Shown: piece after piece, positions 54,530 through 63,943 of the stretch
Layout: each line of letters opens with the position of its first letter
How positions within the stretch are numbered: the first letter of the stretch is position 1
Source: Asterionellopsis glacialis
Taxonomy: Eukaryota > Bacillariophyta > Plagiogrammaphyceae > Rhaphoneidales > Asterionellopsidaceae
Length of the DNA stretch: 64,000 nt
NCBI GenBank assembly: GCA_014885115.2
Contig: WKLE02005021.1
Span: 83,324 to 147,323 of the forward strand
Reading direction: 5' to 3'
Made by a program: the position numbers and the translations under genes
Notes under the pieces: generated by a model
Databases searched by the model: none
Seen by the model: the letters and a program-made list of their open reading frames with translations, nothing else
Told to the model about the DNA's origin: nothing

Positions 54530-55333
54530 TTAAATTGAGAATTCAATTTGGTATTCCTTGCCCCACTGAATGTTTGCCCATGCACGCTCGTAGAAAAACA
54601 TGAGGGCCGTTTTGAAAATGGCATCAGAGCCAGCAATCTTTGATGCAATGCTGAGATCCTTGGCGACAAAAAAAGCCATTGTGAGAGTGTTGCAGATTGC
54701 AAATAAACGCCAGATGAGCGCCTTAGCAAGTGATCTTGCGGCGTTGTCACCTCCCGCCTTACGTCCTGCAGATGACTTGTTCATGAGGCGTTCACCAATA
54801 AACATCGTGAAAGCCTTCGAGAAAAAGTCGGAACCCACGATAGACAAGGCGGTTGCAATAGATCCAGAGAATCGAAGAGATGTGACAAAAGTGACAGATC
54901 CAGCAATCACGCGCCACATCATAGCTTTGACAGCTGATCTGACAGCAGTCTCTGAAAAATTTCCGCCAACTGGTGTCTCGGCGAGCTGAGATCCTGCAAT
55001 GTACTCCTGTTTCTTTGATTCCAGTTGCTGGAGACTTGCCTCTGCTTCATCCAACTTCTTCATTGCCCGTTCCTTCTTCTTGTTGAAGGCATTAATCTTC
55101 GAATCAATTTGACGTAAAACAGCGTCATTAGGTGAATCATTTGCGTCAACGGATGCCGATACCATGAATGCTGGAGAACGGCGTTCCGATATAGTACGGC
55201 TCCGGAACAAATTACGTCGTCGTTCTGGGGCTGACCTTATTCCAACGCTAGACATAGATGATGATGTGGAACTAAAGGCATTTGCTCCAACTCCAAAAGC
55301 TGCTAAGAGGGTAATTAATCTGAATAAAGCCAT
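54530..55333 (-). CDS. Plastid-targeted tandem DUF2061 membrane protein
   Basis: Single exon, 267 aa. The signal peptide LITLLAAFGVGANA|FSSTSS has the A|F plastid junction, followed by an Arg/Ser-rich transit region. A short coiled coil (INAFNKKKERAMKKLDEAEA) comes next. There are two copies of the DUF2061 two-helix unit: VRSAVKAMMWRVIAGSVTFV to MFIGERLM (about 130-185) and RSLAKALIWRLFAICNTL to MFFYERAWANIQWG (about 203-262). Each unit has the family's K-(A/S)-x-x-W-R start and ERxW-like end. Bacterial DUF2061 proteins are small inner-membrane proteins of unknown function. The location is probably a plastid membrane. The gene converges with the PDZ/PHD gene (184 bp between stops). Confidence 0.82.
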   Translation of the reverse strand: MALFRLITLLAAFGVGANAFSSTSSSMSSVGIRSAPERRRNLFRSRTISERRSPAFMVSASVDANDSPNDAVLRQIDSKINAFNKKKERAMKKLDEAEASLQQLESKKQEYIAGSQLAETPVGGNFSETAVRSAVKAMMWRVIAGSVTFVTSLRFSGSIATALSIVGSDFFSKAFTMFIGERLMNKSSAGRKAGGDNAARSLAKALIWRLFAICNTLTMAFFVAKDLSIASKIAGSDAIFKTALMFFYERAWANIQWGKEYQIEFSI

Positions 55334-56461
55334 TGTGGAAAATTATTTATTTGTGATTTAGTGCTTTGTGAGTGGCACAACTGAATCTATCTACTGCCAG
55401 TGGTTGTGAAACAAAATGATACAAGATATGATTTTTTTACTTCCCGAAAGTTCAAAGTTCGTGGAAAACAGGAGAGGCATTTTTGTGGCGATAAGTTGTT
55501 TCAGCAGTGAGCGACCAATGTGGGAAGATTCCACACCAGGTAGTCTTACCTGGTACTTGTACTGGTGCAAAGTACTGGTACCAGGTACCCCAGGCGTACG
55601 TTAGAGGAGATTCTCTAGAGTCTAGAGTCTATCTGTCTACCCCGGGGTACAGAATCATACTTACCAGGTATGGTCCTACAGGTACCAGGTACTCCAGTCC
55701 TTCAATTTTCATTTGGCCATGATGCCTGTTGCTGTACTCGTGTGTTCGGTACCTGTATCAGAGGACGGTGTGCTGGTTTCTCGTAGAGTTTTCACATTCT
55801 GAAACAGGGATGCTAAAAAAACAAAAACGTATGCACAAACGTACGATTGAGAGTCTGACGTTCTCCTCGATCGTTGATCATCGCCACAATGCATACCCCG
55901 AGGCCACGCAATCGGAATTTAAAACTTGTCTAATAAAGTATAATCTACGTACTAAATAGTAGTACCAGGTAATGTACCAGGTAAGAGAGGTACCTGGTAC
56001 CTGTACCTGTATTGCTTTGGCAGCCATCCTGCCTTTCTATAGAGGTATCTGTAGGTGAGTATCTAATACGATATACTGTTACCAGGGGTGCTGGTACTGT
56101 GCCAATAGCCATAAAATACATGGTTGCGCGACGAGCGCAGTAACGGACGACGATCCGACCAACAAGCCAACAAACTCAGAACAAATACAAAAACTCAGAA
56201 AACATTGCAGTACTGCTACAAACATCAAACATCACAAACATCCATCGCATCGCACTCACATCTCATTGTGCTGTTCTATCGCAGCATACCTGTAGATCAC
56301 ATTTCGATTCTTCGCCTTTCGTTCAACTTTTTGTGTCCAAAGAGCAACGAATCGCTCACTATCAAATCAAAGTAATTTGTAAATATTTCATCTTCGAAGC
56401 TGAACGAGTCAGCAGGTATACAATCGCCTCATCTCGCAATCTTTTATTAATAAACACCAAT
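55334..56461. other. Divergent promoter rich in TACCAGGTA/GGTACC palindromes
   Basis: These 1,128 bp hold no supportable gene. Segments 55540-55700 and 55960-56100 carry more than ten copies of TACC(A/T)GGTA, GGTACC or AGTACTGG-type strings, plus CTCTAGAGTCTAGAGTC near 55613. They resemble material found in other gaps of the window. Whether these are protein-binding sites or simple-sequence drift cannot be decided here. Confidence 0.6.
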
Positions 56462-58498
56462 ATGCCGCCCTATTTCGCTGTTAGCACTGCATTATGGCTG
56501 TTAGTGGGAATTACCTTTAGCCAAGCGTTTACTGTTATACCAGGTAGAGGTAAAGCATTATTTATCTCTCACCCGCGAATCAATTTTGGGATCAGATCGG
56601 AACACCCAAGCAAAGAACAGCAAGATGATGGTATTGGAGTTGGAATTGACTTGGGAACAACCCACTCTTGTGTGTCCATGTTGGTGGATGGTATACCGAA
56701 AATTATTCCTGTGCAAAACGGAAGAACAATGCCATCGGTTGTGAACGTCATGTCTGAAAATGAAATCCTTGTTGGACACGAAGCTATCGAGCGTGAGATA
56801 GAAAATCCTACTGGAACATATCGAAATGTAAAGCGTGTTTTGGGTACAGGAGGCACTGTGGCTTTCGAGACTGCAAAAGTTGTACCTAATTTAGTAATAG
56901 GAGAATCATCCGATAAAGTTTCGAAGAAAAAAAGCAAGAAGAAGAAGAAGAAGAAACGTCCAAGTTTAACGAAACAAATTGCGGAAGCTCAGGAGAATCC
57001 TGCTGTACTGTATTTGCCGACATGGGAACACGACGAGGACGGTGAAAGAAGCCGAGAGGTAATTCTTCCAGAGGCTATTTCATCACATGTGCTCAAGAAT
57101 CTATTCATAGCGGCTGAGGAATATTCTGGTCAAAAAGTAACAAGAGCTGTGATTGGTGTTCCAGCGTATTTCCATGACGCTCAACGTGAGGCCACTATCC
57201 GAGCTGCCCAACTTGCGGGTGTATCAAAGGTAAAATTGCTGCGGGAACCAGAAGCAGCAGCATTGGCTTATGGCATTGGAAAAGAAGAGATCGGTCGTGG
57301 GGATGAAGATGAATTAGTCTTGGTCTTTGATTTAGGTGGAGGAACTTATGATGTTAGTATTCTTCATGTTGGAGGAGGCGTCACTGAGGTAGTTGCAACG
57401 TCGGGTAATTCTATTCTGGGTGGATCGGACTTTGATGCACGCGTTGCTCAACACATGGCAAAGGTTTTACAAAAGCATGGAGTACAAAGAAACCTTTTGT
57501 CAGCTGGGGGGACAGTAGCTGATGCTATGGTACGATCTGCAGAAGCTGTTCGTATCTTTCTCAGCAATAATCGGGTATGCACTCTTGCTTTACCGTTAAC
57601 TGAGGATGGATGGACAAATTATCCACACGCGAAAGATATTATCTTAAAAGGAGACGAATTAGAATTGGACGCTGAATTATCGGAGTCGGGTATGTCTAAT
57701 TCAACTCATGTCATATGCAAGCTGAGCCGTAAGACAATGGAGGGATTGTTTCAGGATGAGTTGCAAGCATTACTCCGGCCAGTACGAGAAGTAGCGATTA
57801 TAGCCGGTGCCTTATTACCCGGAGACTCGCGCCCAAGCCTTGTAGAGGCGGCTATGGAGCTTGAGGAAGAGCTTGATCGCGCAATGGTAAAATCTGCTGG
57901 AGGGGAGCTACTTGCATTCGAAGATTTCTATGCTGATGATGAAGGTCGAGATTTGGCTGCAAGTGCTACTGTGGCTTCTCCAAAAGAATTAGAAGGAATT
58001 GATCCTGAAACCTTGCAGCAACTGCAAGAATTTGACATGAAAGAAAAGAAGAAAGCGCAGCAAAAGGGAAGAAAAAAGGCAAAGCGCATTGCGAGGGAAG
58101 AACGTAAATTTAGAGAAGAAAAACGAAAAGTTGACAGCGCTGCCGCGTATGAGCCCGAGCGTGGTGCAAACGTCAAGGTTCGAGATGGTATCACTGGCCG
58201 GCCAATATCACAAGTGGTTCTTGTCGGTGGTGCTACCAGAATGCCTTCGATTGGGCGCCTTCTCGCTGTACTTACTGGAGTAGTACCCCAGAGAACTGTA
58301 AATCCTGATGAGGCTGTTGCTCTTGGATGCGCAGTCCAAGTTGGTGTTTTGGATGGCAATGAGGATTTAGGAGGGCTAACGGTGCTCACTCCAATGCAAG
58401 CTGCAATAATGAGAGCTCTTGCGGAAAAAAATGGGCTTCTTTCCAGTGACGATGATGATTTTGACGACTTTGATGATGGCGAAATAATTGAGTTTTAA
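56462..58498 (+). CDS. Plastid-targeted Hsp70-like ATPase lacking the substrate-binding domain
   Basis: Single exon. The ATG at 56462 gives 678 aa and a presequence, STALWLLVGITFSQA|FTVIPG, with Phe after the predicted cut. The nucleotide-binding domain is complete: phosphate-1 GIGVGIDLGTTHSCVSML (about 60), REPEAAALAYG, phosphate-2 LVFDLGGGTYDVSIL (about 290) and adenosine motif VVLVGGATRMPSIGRLL (about 586). A poly-Lys insertion (about 155-170) lies in lobe I. A charged, acidic-then-basic insertion of about 110 residues (about 460-570) separates the last two motifs. After NPDEAVALGCAVQ only about 45 residues remain, so the beta-sandwich and lid of ordinary Hsp70s are absent. It may act as a cochaperone-like or regulatory ATPase; peptide binding is unlikely. 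Confidence 0.82.
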   Translation: MPPYFAVSTALWLLVGITFSQAFTVIPGRGKALFISHPRINFGIRSEHPSKEQQDDGIGVGIDLGTTHSCVSMLVDGIPKIIPVQNGRTMPSVVNVMSENEILVGHEAIEREIENPTGTYRNVKRVLGTGGTVAFETAKVVPNLVIGESSDKVSKKKSKKKKKKKRPSLTKQIAEAQENPAVLYLPTWEHDEDGERSREVILPEAISSHVLKNLFIAAEEYSGQKVTRAVIGVPAYFHDAQREATIRAAQLAGVSKVKLLREPEAAALAYGIGKEEIGRGDEDELVLVFDLGGGTYDVSILHVGGGVTEVVATSGNSILGGSDFDARVAQHMAKVLQKHGVQRNLLSAGGTVADAMVRSAEAVRIFLSNNRVCTLALPLTEDGWTNYPHAKDIILKGDELELDAELSESGMSNSTHVICKLSRKTMEGLFQDELQALLRPVREVAIIAGALLPGDSRPSLVEAAMELEEELDRAMVKSAGGELLAFEDFYADDEGRDLAASATVASPKELEGIDPETLQQLQEFDMKEKKKAQQKGRKKAKRIAREERKFREEKRKVDSAAAYEPERGANVKVRDGITGRPISQVVLVGGATRMPSIGRLLAVLTGVVPQRTVNPDEAVALGCAVQVGVLDGNEDLGGLTVLTPMQAAIMRALAEKNGLLSSDDDDFDDFDDGEIIEF

Positions 58499-59049
58499 AA
58501 AAATACACACCTTTTTTTTAATGAAGTACAATCATAAGTTAATGTTCCTACCTCTACTGCGCCTGCGCCTGCGTCAAAAAATGCTTTGAAAAGACCTCTA
58601 TAGTTGGTCGTATCACTGTTGTATAAAAATCCAAATGACACCAGTAAAACTTAGTTTGCTGCAGTTCTGATTTTCTTGGTTCTTTAATGTCTACATATTT
58701 GCTGGTATTGTGTTTTGCAGATATGCATAAGATGTTTCGTCTCAACAGTGTACTGTACTTTACTGAATCTATCTGCAACCCGGCGATCCAACCGCCGATA
58801 GGAGAAGTAATTTCGACGTTAACGAAAATAAACAACGGCTGCAAAAGAGCCAAAATATACAGCGGTCCTTAATTAAATCTTTCGGCAGACACGATAGCTC
58901 CAGATGAATGAAATTACCGCCGAGACGTTTCACCGGAAGTTAAGCAGAGGCACTGGCGTAACAAAACATGGCATGCCTTTTCTAGTCTTGGCAATTACTG
59001 ACAGATTCATCCGAAACCATGTGTGACATCCTGATGGTTCTCTGTCTCA
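58499..59049. other. Convergent intergenic region
   Basis: These 551 bp lie between the stops of the Hsp70-like and WD40/UIM genes. No supportable coding sequence or RNA gene was seen; the region presumably holds both 3' UTRs. Confidence 0.45.
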
Positions 59050-62000
59050 TTAATCCAACGGGCGAGACTCTGATGTTTGCATTTCTGAAGAAGTCCCAGC
59101 ATGATTTTGAGAATCCTTAGATGATGAAGGCATAGAAGCAGAGCGATCGGTATGGTCACTGTAGTATTGGTTCGAAGGTTGGCTCATGGTATACTGAGGT
59201 TGAGTCGTATATGTACCATTCTGGTGGTATGCAGTTGGCTGTTCTTTGTACGACCAAGTTGATGACAGATTTCCACTCTCTTGGTACTGTCGCGGAGTTA
59301 TTTCGCTTCGAGAATCTTCTGGGTACCAATGACTGCTAGATGGGTCTACACCGTGTTGTTGGTAAGTGTCACCATAGCTCCGGTAGTGATGCTCGCTACT
59401 GCCAGGATTGTTGTATCCTGCATGTATTTGGTGATGATTAGGTTGCTCGTACTGCTGGTAGCCGGTGGTGGTTGCTCCATGATGCCCATAATGATTGTAC
59501 TCAGGATAATTCTGCTGCATATTATTTTGCTCATGTGAGTATGAAGTCTCACTCTGGGCAGTAACTTGCGAGGGTTGAGCTTCTGTATTGGAAGTCGATG
59601 CATCAAAACAGACATCTGCTAAAGATGCCAAAGCTACAGCTGCAGCACTTGGCGCTGAGGATCTTCTCTCCAATACGGAATGTTGCTGAGCGTCCGAGAT
59701 TTCAGGTATAGATTGATTTGTTACATGATCTATGGCTGAATCTAGGCGCAACGCCGCTTCATGAGTAGCGTAAGAGGTGGTGGATTGAAATCGATCCGCA
59801 TTGTCTCCTGGGTTATGTGAATAGTACGGTGCTTCCCCATTATGAAGGACATCTTGCTGTTGCTCGTATGAATATGTTGTACCCGATTGGAATTCATCTC
59901 GTTTTGCTGTATACGATTCTTCCACCCCCGTATGTCTAATCTCTTCTTCGATGCTCATTTCGTTTTGCCTTTCTTGCAGACGTTGCAGCAGTTCGACGCG
60001 ACGTCGTTCTTTGTCTTCTGATTCGAGCCGGCGTTCTTCATCCTCTCGCTCTTTTCGTTCGATTTCCCTTTGCTTAATTTCATCCTCTTCTAGCTTGCGC
60101 TTAGCTTCCTCTTCTAGCTTTTTCTGGCGTTTTGCTTCTCTTCTTTTTTGATCCGCAATACGCCGTTTTTCGGCGCGGGCCTTTTGTTTTGCTGCTTCTT
60201 CTTGTTCCCGTTTTTCTTTCTCTGCCCGTGCAATAGCATCATAGTCAATGGGCAATTCCCTTATTCCACATGTATGATACACCATGCGCCCCCAACATGC
60301 GTCGCAGTTTGAACATTTACGACTGTTCCTTGCATTTTCCCTTTCCAGCGACTTTGGTTTAGAATGCTCACCACCGTTTGACTGATCTGTAAATATAATC
60401 TTTGCGGGGGCACCTGACTCAATTTTCAACGTTTGCGGACTTTGATCATCGATAGTCTCCCCCGCTGACAATTCTAAATGCGAGCCTGTTCCTCCATTCA
60501 AGTTTTCGGATTTCACATGTTCTTCAGAGCACAATGTTGAAGGCTGAACATCACCATCGGTAAGTATTGGAGAAGTCGTGGGTTTTAAAGAATTTGTCTC
60601 GGGCAATGAAGATGGTAGAGACATCCTTTCGGGTTCCTTTTGGATATCAATATCATCACCGACACCCTTTGGAGAATCTTCCTTTGTAATTTTTGATTCT
60701 GTGACCTTCCCAGTAAGATCGCAAGCTGTGAAAGGAACTGCATTTGCATTTGCAGAGGTAGCTTGACCTAAGGTTTCCAGTGCAGAACTTGCTGATGGAT
60801 CCAAATCGGTAGTGTGTTCTTGTGAATTGCCGTTGGACAGGGGAACTTCACTTTCCTGCAACGAAGATTTTTTGCTTTCTTCATTCCCGCTTCCTTGTGT
60901 ATTACAAGGTGCATCTAATATTTCGGCCGCCTCTGAATCAGGTGTGACGATATTTGATATTGTACGAGCATTTGACCGCAATGTGCTTCCCGTTCCATCA
61001 ACCCAGTTTTCTCTTGACGTCATAAATGATCGAAGTTCATGGTCGATTGACGCCTTCAGTAATGCTTCCAGATTGGCTCTGCCTGCACGCTTGCCTCGAG
61101 CGAGACGCGGAGGCAGAGCTTGTTTGGCATCTACATCAGGTATATCAAATGCTGTTTTCTCCATCTCGCTCTCTTCCAGCCGTTCAAGGACTGTGTCTTG
61201 CACACTCTTCTTCTGAGGCAACAAGGATAGAAAGCTTGTTGCAAAAGAATTTTTGGGTTCCATTGATGAGTGCTTATTGGAAGAAACTTTAGAAGCTGAT
61301 ACATCTTCAACAAGTTCGTCATCATTCATGCTGCTGGGGTCGGGGCGACATGGTATCGATGTTGATGAGGTGTTTCTGTAATTATAGTCCACGACAATTA
61401 CATCTACGTCTGTGTCAACTTCCTCCAGTGTTAGAGATTGTTCCGAGATACTCCTTCTGACAGCTTCAGCCAGATCATCATCCATTTGTACCTCTTCTTC
61501 GATGTTGTTTCCTTGATCTTCGGCATCATCTATCTTTATTACATTGTCGTACTCATCTTCATCTTCAATGTATTCTAAGTTGTCATCAATAACAAGGTAT
61601 CCCGGCGGATACATGATCCCTGGCCAGTCACTTTTTTTATTGGGCAGCATTTGAAAGCAACCACCTCTTTGTGTGGATAAGATCAAGCGTCCAGCACCTT
61701 CAGCATCTGGACAATAAAGTGCAGTGCCAATGCCGTCCGATTTTGCAATGCCATCAGAGGGGGCTCGAATTGTAAACATGGGTAATCTGTCTTTACAATT
61801 TACTTCCCAGAAGTGTAGAACGTCTTGATACTCGTGTGGTTTTCGAAATGCATGGGGAACCCCAACAACCAAAAAAGAAGACGATGCAGCATCACTCTTT
61901 GAATCATCGGCAAGGCCTTGACGATAACGCAATTCATCTTCATGTTCATAGTATGTGTTTTCTCGAAGAGAAACCTGTTGTTCTTCGATCGAATTCCTCG

Positions 62001-63573
62001 TCTCATTCGGGATCAAAAAACAATCCTGCCATGCAACTGAATCGCCGTGAAGTGAAATTCCTTCACCGTAAACAGATAGTAACTTGAGACTTTCTGTATC
62101 AAATAGCCTGATCTCGTGCATGGATGCAACCAATGTGAACTTTCCATCTCCAGATTGCGACAACGCCTCCGAAGATATAAATTTATTTCCCTTCGTAGTC
62201 ACCGGGATGTCAGTCTGTTTGTAGATTTGAAAATCGTCAAGAGAAAAAAGAAGTAGAACCTGTGTACAGACCGGGGTTGCCTTTGTACGGTCATATATCT
62301 GTGTCAACATGATGATGCGATCTGAGCCTGATCGGTCAAAAATAGCTGCACCGCTACTCCCCGATGAAAAATTATTCCCCTCTTTGTCTTTTGGTAACAC
62401 ATTAATTGCCTGCACTTCTTGTTGATATCTTTTGTCCCTGTTTGCAGTTTTGTTCTTTAGCTGTAGCATGATGCAAGGTGAAAAATCATCCAAGCTTGTA
62501 TCATTGCTTTGACTGTCGTCTTCCTGTGGTTTAGTATTTTCTGAATCTGCTGTGCTGTTTTTTTTATTTGCATTCATAATATTTGATGGGCATCTAAAAC
62601 TAGAAAGGCAGCAACCACTAATACTAATATCCAATTTTACGGCCGGGCCAATATCTGGTGCAATTTGATGAGTCCATATTATTCTATTTTCTCGTGCATC
62701 AATAAGTTGAATTTCATTTTTAGTGGAAAAACAAATGTTCACTCCGACAAATACCAGCGTTTCAATCGCATTCGCGTATTGGGATGCTAGTGGTTTGTTT
62801 TTGGAAGATCCCTTTTGAATTCCTGGTGCATTCGACTCTTTTTCTCGTTCACTCGCTGCGGTCGACAAAGTTAAAATTGGCAAAGGTATCGACATGAGAG
62901 AATAAATAGTAATCAACCCAGATGTATCTCCCATGGCCAAATATTTCTGACACGACGAAGCAGCCATGCATGTAATCTTTTGTGATGACATATACGATAA
63001 TGACGCAGCTTTATTTGTAGATGTTGCTATTTGAATTCCTCCCCCGTTCGTCCTCGCCGTGGCCCCTGCTGTTGCTTTAGCCGACGATGAAGATCCCAAA
63101 GAACTGTCATGCATTGAATGACAGAATTTTCCTTCGGCTATATTTTGCCATGTAGGTCTACCAGGTGGTCTTGGGGTACCCAAACCGCGGCCAAATGCGG
63201 TCTTTAGTGACGGGTTGTTTCGAAGCCTTTCCGATGGGTCGGAGCTAGACAGCGAGGTATTTGTCGGAAACACAGGTGCCAAAGTGACACAGTGAGGTAA
63301 AACATGACCAAGGGATGGATCTATTTCAACTTGCGGCTGGGATTTTTTTGATGGACTTGCAGTGCTCTGTTCCTCTCTCTTCCGTCGACGACCGCCTGTC
63401 GTCTGTTTACTTTTGGAGTGCTGTTGCTGGGATTGTAACGCTGGAGGTTGTTCGCCTCGTTTGTATTTGGTCGTGAACGTAGAAGGGTTGTCGTCCGTGT
63501 AAAACGCAACAGCCTTTCGCTGTCTACGTGCGGGTGGACGTGGACGTCGAGACGAATAAGAAGGCCGTACCAT
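59050..63573 (-). CDS. WD40-like / UIM / Cys-motif protein with charged helix and Gln-Tyr-rich tail
   Basis: Single exon, 1,507 aa. The N-terminus is basic (SSRRPRPPARRQRK). From about residue 190 to 560 there are blade-like repeats such as ITCMAASSCQKYLAMGDTSG and HEIRLFDTESLKLLSVYG, suggesting a divergent WD40 propeller. DDLAEAVRRSISEQS (about 695-710) matches a ubiquitin-interacting motif. A Cys cluster CSNCDACWGRMVYHTC (about 1082-1097) precedes a long Glu/Arg/Lys helix (about 1110-1215). The last 250 residues are rich in Gln, Tyr, Ser and His, resembling prion-like domains of RNA-granule proteins. No named family was recognised. Ubiquitin binding is inferred from the UIM alone. Confidence 0.72.
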   Translation of the reverse strand: MVRPSYSSRRPRPPARRQRKAVAFYTDDNPSTFTTKYKRGEQPPALQSQQQHSKSKQTTGGRRRKREEQSTASPSKKSQPQVEIDPSLGHVLPHCVTLAPVFPTNTSLSSSDPSERLRNNPSLKTAFGRGLGTPRPPGRPTWQNIAEGKFCHSMHDSSLGSSSSAKATAGATARTNGGGIQIATSTNKAASLSYMSSQKITCMAASSCQKYLAMGDTSGLITIYSLMSIPLPILTLSTAASEREKESNAPGIQKGSSKNKPLASQYANAIETLVFVGVNICFSTKNEIQLIDARENRIIWTHQIAPDIGPAVKLDISISGCCLSSFRCPSNIMNANKKNSTADSENTKPQEDDSQSNDTSLDDFSPCIMLQLKNKTANRDKRYQQEVQAINVLPKDKEGNNFSSGSSGAAIFDRSGSDRIIMLTQIYDRTKATPVCTQVLLLFSLDDFQIYKQTDIPVTTKGNKFISSEALSQSGDGKFTLVASMHEIRLFDTESLKLLSVYGEGISLHGDSVAWQDCFLIPNETRNSIEEQQVSLRENTYYEHEDELRYRQGLADDSKSDAASSSFLVVGVPHAFRKPHEYQDVLHFWEVNCKDRLPMFTIRAPSDGIAKSDGIGTALYCPDAEGAGRLILSTQRGGCFQMLPNKKSDWPGIMYPPGYLVIDDNLEYIEDEDEYDNVIKIDDAEDQGNNIEEEVQMDDDLAEAVRRSISEQSLTLEEVDTDVDVIVVDYNYRNTSSTSIPCRPDPSSMNDDELVEDVSASKVSSNKHSSMEPKNSFATSFLSLLPQKKSVQDTVLERLEESEMEKTAFDIPDVDAKQALPPRLARGKRAGRANLEALLKASIDHELRSFMTSRENWVDGTGSTLRSNARTISNIVTPDSEAAEILDAPCNTQGSGNEESKKSSLQESEVPLSNGNSQEHTTDLDPSASSALETLGQATSANANAVPFTACDLTGKVTESKITKEDSPKGVGDDIDIQKEPERMSLPSSLPETNSLKPTTSPILTDGDVQPSTLCSEEHVKSENLNGGTGSHLELSAGETIDDQSPQTLKIESGAPAKIIFTDQSNGGEHSKPKSLERENARNSRKCSNCDACWGRMVYHTCGIRELPIDYDAIARAEKEKREQEEAAKQKARAEKRRIADQKRREAKRQKKLEEEAKRKLEEDEIKQREIERKEREDEERRLESEDKERRRVELLQRLQERQNEMSIEEEIRHTGVEESYTAKRDEFQSGTTYSYEQQQDVLHNGEAPYYSHNPGDNADRFQSTTSYATHEAALRLDSAIDHVTNQSIPEISDAQQHSVLERRSSAPSAAAVALASLADVCFDASTSNTEAQPSQVTAQSETSYSHEQNNMQQNYPEYNHYGHHGATTTGYQQYEQPNHHQIHAGYNNPGSSEHHYRSYGDTYQQHGVDPSSSHWYPEDSRSEITPRQYQESGNLSSTWSYKEQPTAYHQNGTYTTQPQYTMSQPSNQYYSDHTDRSASMPSSSKDSQNHAGTSSEMQTSESRPLD

Positions 63574-63825
63574 TGTTTGAAAATACGCAACTGAACGTTG
63601 TGGCCGTTCTCTGTGGTCTTCCCCTTCCTTGTTCTGTGACGACGACGATGATGACCTCTCGCCGCTTTCAAGCTTGTTCGTGAGATCGCCTCGGTCTGTC
63701 TAAAGAAAAAATATTGAAGTCACAGCAGTCCACGAGAAGGGGAAGGCACTCCCTGCCGCTGAACGCTCAAGACTCAAGAAACCACCTGGAAGGTAGTCTT
63801 ACGTAGGAGCTTAGAGGGGTGGGAT

Positions 63826-63833
63826 GCGCCAAA
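63826..63833 (-). promoter_or_regulatory. E2F-type site upstream of the WD40/UIM gene
   Basis: GCGCCAAA, the reverse complement of TTTGGCGC, is 253 bp upstream of the start codon. It abuts a G-rich repeat block, so the match may be coincidental. Confidence 0.3.
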
Positions 63834-63837
63834 TGGG

Positions 63838-63943
63838 GGGGGGCGAAGCCCCCCTGGATACGTTAGGGGGGCGAAGCCCCCGATCCCTAATGGAGGGGGG
63901 AGGGGGAAAAAGGAAGAAAACGGACGGAGGGGGCGAAGCCCCC
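63838..63943. repeat. Three GGGGGC-GAA-GCCCCC hairpin repeats
   Basis: Perfect inverted repeats around a GAA loop occur at 63838-63854, 63867-63881 and 63929-63943. The second and third continue into GATCC(C/T)TAATGG, so a longer unit is repeated. The strings are far more GC-rich than the rest of the window. Confidence 0.85.
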
